Of a stretch of 11,720 bases of DNA, positions 7,371 to 11,720 are shown one piece after another (the stretch's first letter is position 1; the number at the start of each line of letters is the position of its first letter). The notes below the pieces were generated by a model. That model was not told the origin of the DNA and searched no databases. It worked only from the letters and a program-made list of their open reading frames with translations. The stretch covers positions 1-11,720 of the forward strand of contig JALZWI010000191.1 of the NCBI GenBank assembly GCA_023299895.1, read 5' to 3'. The stretch comes from Arenicella sp. (lineage in GTDB: Bacteria; Pseudomonadota; Gammaproteobacteria; Arenicellales; Arenicellaceae). Position numbers and translations under genes: made by a program.

Positions 7371-9074
7371 ATGAAAAATTTGAAATCGATTATATTGGAT
7401 TGTCGCGAATATCAGCCATCACTTTTCTATCTAGTAATAATTCTGTGTGTATATTTAGTCGCATTAGTTCTTTATAGCTTTCAGTTTAGCAGGTGGGGGC
7501 ATGATGGAATACATCATATAGCCGCATTGGCTGAGTTGTACGAGCCTTTCTCACAATGGCAGTTTGATACAGCGTTATCCCCAGTGCTCCATTATGGTAA
7601 CGGAATACCAACGTTCATTTACTATTCCCAATGGCTCTACCTTCCGCCATTTCTATTGACTTTGCTTGGGTTTGGTTTGACCCCTGCCTTTACGCTTGTC
7701 TTTGCTTTTTTAACTATTATTGCTTGGGCCGGATTTTATCAGCTTGCTCGGAACCATGTTTCAATTAATATTGCAGCCTTAGGCGCGACAATGTTTGTTA
7801 CGTGTAATTATTTTTTGGGTGATATATACACTCGTTTTGCGTATGGCGAATTCTTTGGCTACGCTTTGCTTCCTTATAGCGTTTACGCGATACATAAAGC
7901 GCTTCTAAGTCAGTCTCGTTTAGCGATGGTGACGCCAATATTTATGTTTTCGATAATTATGCTTACCTATCCAGCAATGTTACTTAACGCTGTCCCATTG
8001 CTAGTCGTATATTGTTTGATGATACTTCCAAGTAAAGAGCAGTTTTTTGATTTTTTATCAAAGGGAGTAGTTATAACACTCGTTACAGTTTCATTGACGG
8101 CCTTTTTTTGGTTGCCTGGGTTATTGGAAGCATCCTATATTTCAGGCGGTGATGCAATTAAAGCAAAATACTCGAGCAGTTTCTGGACGTTAGAAAGAGC
8201 AATTTTAAACCTTCTAGATCATCGTAGTTTAGGACTGTCTTTGAATATTGCTCTGCTGCTTGCAGTCAGTGTTCATTTAATATTGCTTCGTCACCTACGT
8301 AAAGCTTATCTGCTATTAGCGGGCATTGTGTTTTATATCTTTATTGTTACAGAATCGAGCACTGTTGTCTGGGAGTTAATACCAATACTTAAAGTGAATC
8401 TCTTTGCTACTCGGTTTCTTATTCCGCTGTCCTTAGTAAGTTGTCTATATGTAGTTTATGTTTTTCAAGCGTTGAGTCAAAAACGTATAACCAGCGCAGT
8501 AACACTGGCCTTGTGTCTTGTTATGCTGACTCAAGGCAGTCTATTAATTTATCGACACACTGGGAAGCTTGAAATAAATCCCGAAGTTTTTGAGCAAACA
8601 TTCCCCAAAGACATTAATACACAAATACTATACAGACTAATTTTTTATACAATGCTGATTGAAGGGCCAGGTGTCTCTGAGTTTAAGCCAAACATAAATC
8701 TACCGCTGCCAGGGCCTAGAGTATTGGAATCTGACTGCCAACAAAAAGTCCTGCTTCCTCCCTACGTCAAAGATTTACAACGTGAAGCTATCGTCGTTAG
8801 CTATGATGTCGAAAGCGCCGGGTGTTTTATACGAATACCAGTTTTTTGGAATGTGCGCTATACAGCGCTGGATGACAGTGGTCAGAAATTAATGACAGGA
8901 TACAACGACAAAGGCGCATTGATGATAAAAACAGCCAAGAAAAATGGGGTAATTGCTGTTCGATTTACGGAGATATATTATGTTAGATGGTCAAAATATC
9001 TTTCTGTTTTTACATTGATGTTGACTGTCTTTAGTATACTCATGCTGACCTATAGATATCGAAAAAATAAATAA
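7371..9074 (+). CDS. Multi-pass membrane protein, PTPS-related/GT-C-like
   Basis: This 567-residue inner-membrane protein has about 11-12 hydrophobic helices (first at about 19-37, last at 541-561). Its pattern fits the 6-pyruvoyl-tetrahydropterin synthase-related membrane family, which looks like GT-C glycosyltransferases: an acidic-histidine first loop GHDGIHH at 43-49, then GNGIPTFIYYSQWLYLPP at 76-93 and RFAYGEFFGYALLPY at 155-169. Between about residues 395 and 535 lies a soluble, probably periplasmic domain with beta-rich segments ending PVFWNVRYTALDDSGQ and GVIAVRFTE, as in YfhO-like proteins. A transfer of sugar from a lipid-linked donor is plausible but inferred; no sugar-biosynthesis genes are nearby. 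The ATG has no close Shine-Dalgarno. Its TAA stop overlaps the presumed former start of the DUF2164 remnant. Confidence 0.75.
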   Translation: MKNLKSIILDCREYQPSLFYLVIILCVYLVALVLYSFQFSRWGHDGIHHIAALAELYEPFSQWQFDTALSPVLHYGNGIPTFIYYSQWLYLPPFLLTLLGFGLTPAFTLVFAFLTIIAWAGFYQLARNHVSINIAALGATMFVTCNYFLGDIYTRFAYGEFFGYALLPYSVYAIHKALLSQSRLAMVTPIFMFSIIMLTYPAMLLNAVPLLVVYCLMILPSKEQFFDFLSKGVVITLVTVSLTAFFWLPGLLEASYISGGDAIKAKYSSSFWTLERAILNLLDHRSLGLSLNIALLLAVSVHLILLRHLRKAYLLLAGIVFYIFIVTESSTVVWELIPILKVNLFATRFLIPLSLVSCLYVVYVFQALSQKRITSAVTLALCLVMLTQGSLLIYRHTGKLEINPEVFEQTFPKDINTQILYRLIFYTMLIEGPGVSEFKPNINLPLPGPRVLESDCQQKVLLPPYVKDLQREAIVVSYDVESAGCFIRIPVFWNVRYTALDDSGQKLMTGYNDKGALMIKTAKKNGVIAVRFTEIYYVRWSKYLSVFTLMLTVFSILMLTYRYRKNK

Positions 9075-9318
9075 TAGAGTTTAATCAAACAGAAAAAGAC
9101 GCTCTTATTGGTAAAATACAACAACATTTTGAAAATGAGTTGAATGTTAAAATAGGGCAGTTTGACGCTGAATTTATAATAGATTTTTTTCTGAAAATTT
9201 AGAGCAGCACTACTATAATTTTGGATTGAGTGATGCGAGGCTCGCTATTCAAATAAATTTTGAAGGCCTTGATGCAGTGATTGAAGGTTTAGAACAACCG
9301 ACTAATTCAACTAAGTAA
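9071..9318 (+). pseudogene. DUF2164 gene with lost start codon and one-base frameshift
   Basis: Frame 9071-9190 reads IIEFNQTEKDALIGKIQQ, then ELNVKIGQFDAEFIIDFF, and stops at TAG 9200-9202. The next frame, from 9193 to TAA 9316-9318, reads ENLEQHYYNFGLSDARLAI and ends EGLEQPTNSTK. Joined, they make a full-length DUF2164 protein of about 80 residues (family hallmarks: GQFDAEFLLDFF, then YNxGLxDA). The break is in a run of seven T at 9184-9190; one more T would restore DFF-S-ENLE. The expected ATG at 9071 is ATA, immediately after an in-frame TAA. With ATG there, the start would have overlapped the upstream stop as ATGA. Two defects favour a dead gene, though slippage on the T run could restore the frame. 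The family has no firmly known function. Confidence 0.85.
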
Positions 9319-9421
9319 AACTAAATCAATAAACAAGCGAACAGTATATACGTGTATAGATGCGCGGAAAGTTGTTTAAACCTTACTTAAAGGCTTCGGG
9401 CAGACTCACGCGTTAACTGTT

Positions 9422-9444
9422 AAGGTTCGCTTTCACCTTTTTTT
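9422..9444 (+). terminator. Rho-independent terminator-like hairpin just before the TTG-started gene
   Basis: AAGGT (9422-9426) and ACCTT (9435-9439) pair around an 8-base loop, and the T run continues to 9444. It lies only about 10 bases before the Shine-Dalgarno of the next gene, so it either ends the upstream transcript or acts as an attenuator. An overlapping dyad TTAAC-T-GTTAA (9413-9423) would compete with it. The stem is short. The rest of 9319-9464 holds nothing else clear. Confidence 0.4.
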
Positions 9445-9464
9445 ATATATATACGGAGTCTTTT

Positions 9465-9875
9465 TTGTCATCTGATTTTTGGATTAATTTATTACTCGCA
9501 GTGTTCGTTTTTACGCTTGCTTTGACGTATGTAAATCGCTCAAAAATTAATACCGTCAGATATTATCTGGCGACCCGGTTGCGCCGTAAAACTCTGCTTA
9601 AACTAAAAGCGATCTTGCCGATTCTAAGCACGTCGTTTAATGCACAAGATGAGGCCCTTTTTCCTTTGTTCCGACTGCGTGCCGACTTAGAGGGATTATG
9701 TGCAAAAGCAGGCATTCTGTATGATGTGGAGCACTTAGCTCTCGCAAATTTTTTAACAGAACTTTCATCTGTAACGGCAAAATTCAAAGCTGGTTTAGGA
9801 ACTGCAGAGCAGATTGAAAGCCTTATATTATCTTGCCAGCGTGCTATCAATGAGTTGAGCGAATTTGAGCGTTAA
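9465..9875 (+). CDS. Small membrane-anchored protein of unknown function
   Basis: This 136-residue protein was not recognised. Residues 6-23 form one hydrophobic helix, followed by a strongly basic stretch (R25, K27, R32, R38, R40-R41-K42, K46, K48), so by the positive-inside rule the remainder should be cytoplasmic. That remainder looks alpha-helical, with Leu- and Ala-rich segments (LFRLRADLEGLCAKAG, ILSCQRAINELSEFER). The start is TTG, supported by GGAG at 9455-9458 six bases upstream; there is no ATG in a better position. Hydrophobic periodicity and codon use look like a real gene. An 88-residue gene follows after 88 bases. Confidence 0.65.
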   Translation: MSSDFWINLLLAVFVFTLALTYVNRSKINTVRYYLATRLRRKTLLKLKAILPILSTSFNAQDEALFPLFRLRADLEGLCAKAGILYDVEHLALANFLTELSSVTAKFKAGLGTAEQIESLILSCQRAINELSEFER

Positions 9876-9963
9876 GGTAATAAACTATCGGTTTCCTTAT
9901 ATTGGTGGTATTAATATATAGGTTTATGTCCTCAATGTAGTTGAATATAGTTGGAATAAAAAA

Positions 9964-10230
9964 ATGACTGATCATGAATCAACGATTGTGCGGGAGCTTC
10001 AGACACTCGGCTCTGTTAATGTGGCGTTGCCAGAGTTGCTGGATGATGTAATGAGCAGAGAGCGATTTGATATAATTATTTTAAAACAGTTATTTAGTCC
10101 AAGTGAGGGTGAGGAGGTAGCTTTTTGGGCTGCTCGTTTTCTCACAATTAGACATAACTTATGGGGCGTGCTCGATACCGCAATTGCATTTATAGGCGGC
10201 ACGTCAAAATTAGTTGAAGCTTATGATTAG
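9964..10230 (+). CDS. Hypothetical 88-residue protein
   Basis: This short soluble protein was not recognised. It begins MTDHESTIVRELQTLG, is acidic in its first half, and has a hydrophobic C-terminal part (FWAARFLTIRHNLWGVLDTA then IAFIGG) that is too polar to be a convincing membrane span. Helical prediction by eye is high throughout. A GGA lies eight bases before the ATG in an A-rich context, giving a usable ribosome site. It lies between the membrane-anchored gene and the VF530 gene, all on one strand, so they may be expressed together, but the 85-90-base gaps leave room for separate promoters. Confidence 0.6.
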   Translation: MTDHESTIVRELQTLGSVNVALPELLDDVMSRERFDIIILKQLFSPSEGEEVAFWAARFLTIRHNLWGVLDTAIAFIGGTSKLVEAYD

Positions 10231-10315
10231 CATTATTTCGTTTTGGCGTATTCTGCCGTTAAAACCGAAAATAACTTGATTGATCTGTTTGAATAAATGG
10301 TTAGTATCTAGACTT

Positions 10316-10855
10316 ATGAAAAATGAACAACAAAACCACCCTCTGCATGGCGTAGGCCTCAAGAATTTATTAACGGAATTAGTCGAACATTACGGCTGGG
10401 AAATTCTTGCCGAGCAGCTTAATGTCAATTGCTTTAAATTGAATCCGAGCATCAACTCAAGTCATAAATTTTTACATAAAACGACTTGGGCGCGTGAAAA
10501 GCTTGAAGCATTCTATTTGTATAAGTTTAAGCAATTTCCGTTGCCTGATGACGAACAGCATAGCTTTTCACCGCGTAATCGAAGCGTTGACTCAACGCCA
10601 TTATCTGAGTTGCCCGCTGAAATCGAACTTGATGCCCCGGAGTTTTTCGATGATCCCATCACTGGCCCTGTGTTTCCGAGTAAAAAAGCAGTTCAAGCAA
10701 CACGCTCGCAAACCAAGGCATCACCAAATATAGAGTCACGTCAATCCAAATCATCGTCAGAGAACAATGCTGGCGACGCGGCACCTGACAAGACAGTCAG
10801 TAAGCCAGCCAGCCAGTCATCGGAACGCGATCCTTGGGCTAAGTGGCGTGAGTAA
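10316..10855 (+). CDS. VF530 (DUF2132) DNA-binding-like protein with long disordered tail
   Basis: Residues 8-70 match the VF530 family: [21 protein letters not shown], then [20 protein letters not shown] and [14 protein letters not shown], keeping the conserved PLHG, HYGW, CF-x3-PS and WAR-x-KVE-like positions. The family is named for a Vibrio protein with a DNA-binding-like fold; its cellular role is unsettled. Most members I recall are about 75-90 residues, but this one has 179. The extra 100 residues are rich in Ser, Gln, Lys, Pro and Asp, include an acidic patch ([11 protein letters not shown], 104-114), and end in [10 protein letters not shown]. The ATG at 10316 is chosen over an upstream in-frame TTG at 10280 because family members start just before the PLHG motif; its Shine-Dalgarno is weak. 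Confidence 0.85.
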   Translation: MKNEQQNHPLHGVGLKNLLTELVEHYGWEILAEQLNVNCFKLNPSINSSHKFLHKTTWAREKLEAFYLYKFKQFPLPDDEQHSFSPRNRSVDSTPLSELPAEIELDAPEFFDDPITGPVFPSKKAVQATRSQTKASPNIESRQSKSSSENNAGDAAPDKTVSKPASQSSERDPWAKWRE

Positions 10856-10888
10856 TTTTCGATAAACCAAATATGATTCAGAGGTTAT

Positions 10889-11203
10889 ATGACAGTCTAT
10901 GCCATTGTTCAATTAGAGATTAGCGATCGTGAAGCCTACGATCAGTATCAAGCAAAATTTTGGTCTATTTTTAAAAAACATGATGGTCGCTTACTCGTGT
11001 CTGATGAGAACCCTGAAGTTTTTGAAGGCGAATGGAGTAAAGACAAAGTGGTGATTATCTCATTTCCAGATAAGGCGTCATTTAAAGATTGGGCGACATC
11101 ACCACAGTACCTTAAAATTGCTAAACATCGCCATCTTGGTTCAACTGCGAGTATTGTATTAGCTGAGGAATTCAGTTTATCTGCACTCGATGGTGTCGTG
11201 TAA
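10889..11203 (+). CDS. DUF1330 family protein
   Basis: This 104-residue protein has the length and layout of the DUF1330 family, which folds as a dimeric alpha/beta (ferredoxin-like) barrel. Landmarks are a first strand TVYAIVQLEI, then YDQYQAKFWSIFKKHDGRLLV, the conserved FEGEW at 45-49, a strand VVIISFPD, and FKDWATSPQYLKIAKHR. No enzymatic role is established for the family; a small-molecule or stress-related function is often assumed. GAGG at 10881-10884 gives a Shine-Dalgarno with a short four-base spacing. It lies 33 bases after the VF530 gene and is probably in the same transcript. A separate promoter follows it. Confidence 0.88.
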   Translation: MTVYAIVQLEISDREAYDQYQAKFWSIFKKHDGRLLVSDENPEVFEGEWSKDKVVIISFPDKASFKDWATSPQYLKIAKHRHLGSTASIVLAEEFSLSALDGVV

Positions 11204-11210
11204 ACTAATA

Positions 11211-11240
11211 TTGATCATCGTTTTATGACTGGTTTATAGT
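11211..11240 (+). promoter_or_regulatory. Sigma-70-like promoter for the DUF442 gene
   Basis: TTGATC at 11211-11216 and TATAGT at 11235-11240 are separated by 18 bases. The -10 differs from consensus at one position and the -35 at two. Transcription would begin near 11247, leaving a leader of about 50 bases before the ATG at 11300. Confidence 0.5.
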
Positions 11241-11299
11241 GTGGGCTAATATTTTTGTGTTGTAATAAGAAAAACTATATAAACCATAGGAGACATTGC

Positions 11300-11620
11300 A
11301 TGCATATTGAACAGCTCACTTCACAAGTTACGGTATCCGACCAAATATGTGTTAATGATCTGCAAACTCTAGTCGATATGGGAATCGAGTTGCTGGTATG
11401 CAATCGACCTGATGACGAAGATGAGGGGCAGGTTCCTTATGCTGAGATTGAACAAGAGGCAGAACGTTTAGGCCTTGAGTGCATCCAGTTAGCTTTTTCT
11501 TCGTATCAGATAAGCGCAGATAATCGTAACGAATTTATTAAATTAATTGAAACGCGCAAACGCATTCATAACTATTGTCGTTCAGGCGCTAGATCAAAAA
11601 GACTGTGGCGTGAGGCAAAT
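11300..11620 (+). CDS. DUF442/TIGR01244-like phosphatase, C-terminus broken by a junction
   Basis: The reading begins MHIEQLTSQ with an excellent Shine-Dalgarno (AGGAG at 11288-11292, seven bases before ATG), which rules out an earlier in-frame TTG at 11255. VSDQICVNDLQTLVDMGIE and LLVCNRPDDEDEGQVPYAEI are typical of the DUF442 family, related to dual-specificity phosphatases and found with beta-lactamase-like hydrolases and sulfide:quinone oxidoreductases. The P-loop-like motif NYCRSGARS holds the putative nucleophile C93 and R98. After about LWREAN the sequence no longer looks like the family, GC rises, and the minus strand becomes coding. The frame runs open to a TAG at 11675-11677, but the last 19 residues are probably not native. 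The coordinate given is the end of recognisable sequence. Confidence 0.8.
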
Positions 11621-11718
11621 TCGGTGGTCTCGAACGCCACGCCCAACTGCTCGAGGCGTTTGCTAAGGGCCAGATAGTTGCGCGCCCAAAAGTCCGATGT
11701 GTCCGCAGACGGGTAGAT
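11605..11718 (-). pseudogene. LuxP-like periplasmic binding protein fragment (broken at left, runs off right edge)
   Basis: The minus strand from 11718 reads IYPSADTSDFWARNYLALSK, then RLEQLGVAFETTEFAS. This resembles the beginning of the mature LuxP/TorT type of periplasmic binding protein, where a strand ending in YP is followed by SDYW-x-RN and a helix leading to a second strand and an FTR-like motif. From about residue 37 (near 11608) the match ends, and the frame continues into the antisense of the DUF442 gene until TAG at 11572-11574. The N-terminus and signal peptide must lie right of the window. Codons are GC-rich, unlike the neighbours. The family call rests on a short stretch and is tentative. 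Confidence 0.5.
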
Positions 11719-11720
11719 CA

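Noticed and set aside
10241..10268. Bulged hairpin GTTTT-GGC ... GCC-gtt-AAAAC between the 88-residue gene and the VF530 gene
   Set aside because: A three-base bulge, a small GC core and no T run make it unconvincing as a terminator or operator.
10280..10315. TTG start adding 12 residues to the VF530 protein
   Set aside because: No Shine-Dalgarno precedes it, and family members begin a few residues before the PLHG motif, which fits the ATG at 10316.
11255..11299. TTG start adding 15 residues to the DUF442 protein
   Set aside because: AGGAG at 11288-11292 lies at ideal distance from ATG 11300, and the extra residues (Cys/Lys/Asn-rich) do not look like the family.

Overview
The window reads as chromosomal DNA of a gammaproteobacterium. 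ParC keeps the Escherichia coli numbering exactly through residue 120, and several small families common in marine and environmental gammaproteobacteria appear (DUF6231-like, VF530, DUF2164, DUF1330, DUF442). Base composition is moderately AT-rich and the intergenic stretches are strongly AT-rich. The genus cannot be fixed; an Oceanospirillales- or Cellvibrionales-like lineage is a guess.

Left part (1-1000, minus strand): the N-terminus of an Fe-S/FAD oxidoreductase of the GltD-like type runs off the left edge. Upstream of it lies a small protein resembling the DUF6231 family. A perfect 12-bp palindrome and a long hairpin lie between them. Centre-left (1026-4612, plus strand) is a housekeeping run: parC, transaldolase and a VanZ-like membrane protein, with gaps of 18 and 2 bases, so probably one operon.

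Middle (4613-9464): an AT-rich spacer with small dyads, then a soluble hybrid sensor kinase (GAF-PAS-HisKA-HATPase-REC). A 332-base gap follows with an unusual run of inverted repeats, then a 567-residue multi-pass membrane protein of the PTPS-related/GT-C-like type. Directly after it is a DUF2164 gene that has lost its ATG and carries a one-base frameshift in a T run.

Right part (9465-11720, plus strand): a TTG-started membrane-anchored small protein, an unrecognised 88-residue protein, a VF530 protein with a long disordered tail, a DUF1330 protein and a DUF442 phosphatase-like gene. The last gene loses family similarity around 11610-11620, where GC content jumps from 37% to 60% (hand count of 100 bases each side). 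The final 100 bases instead encode, on the minus strand, a LuxP-like periplasmic binding protein fragment. This is either a real rearrangement or a chimeric contig end.

No RNA genes, CRISPR arrays, insertion sequences or complete defence systems were seen. The best candidates for something new are the inverted-repeat cluster at 7121-7333, the decayed or slippage-dependent DUF2164 gene, and the two unrecognised small proteins before the VF530 gene.
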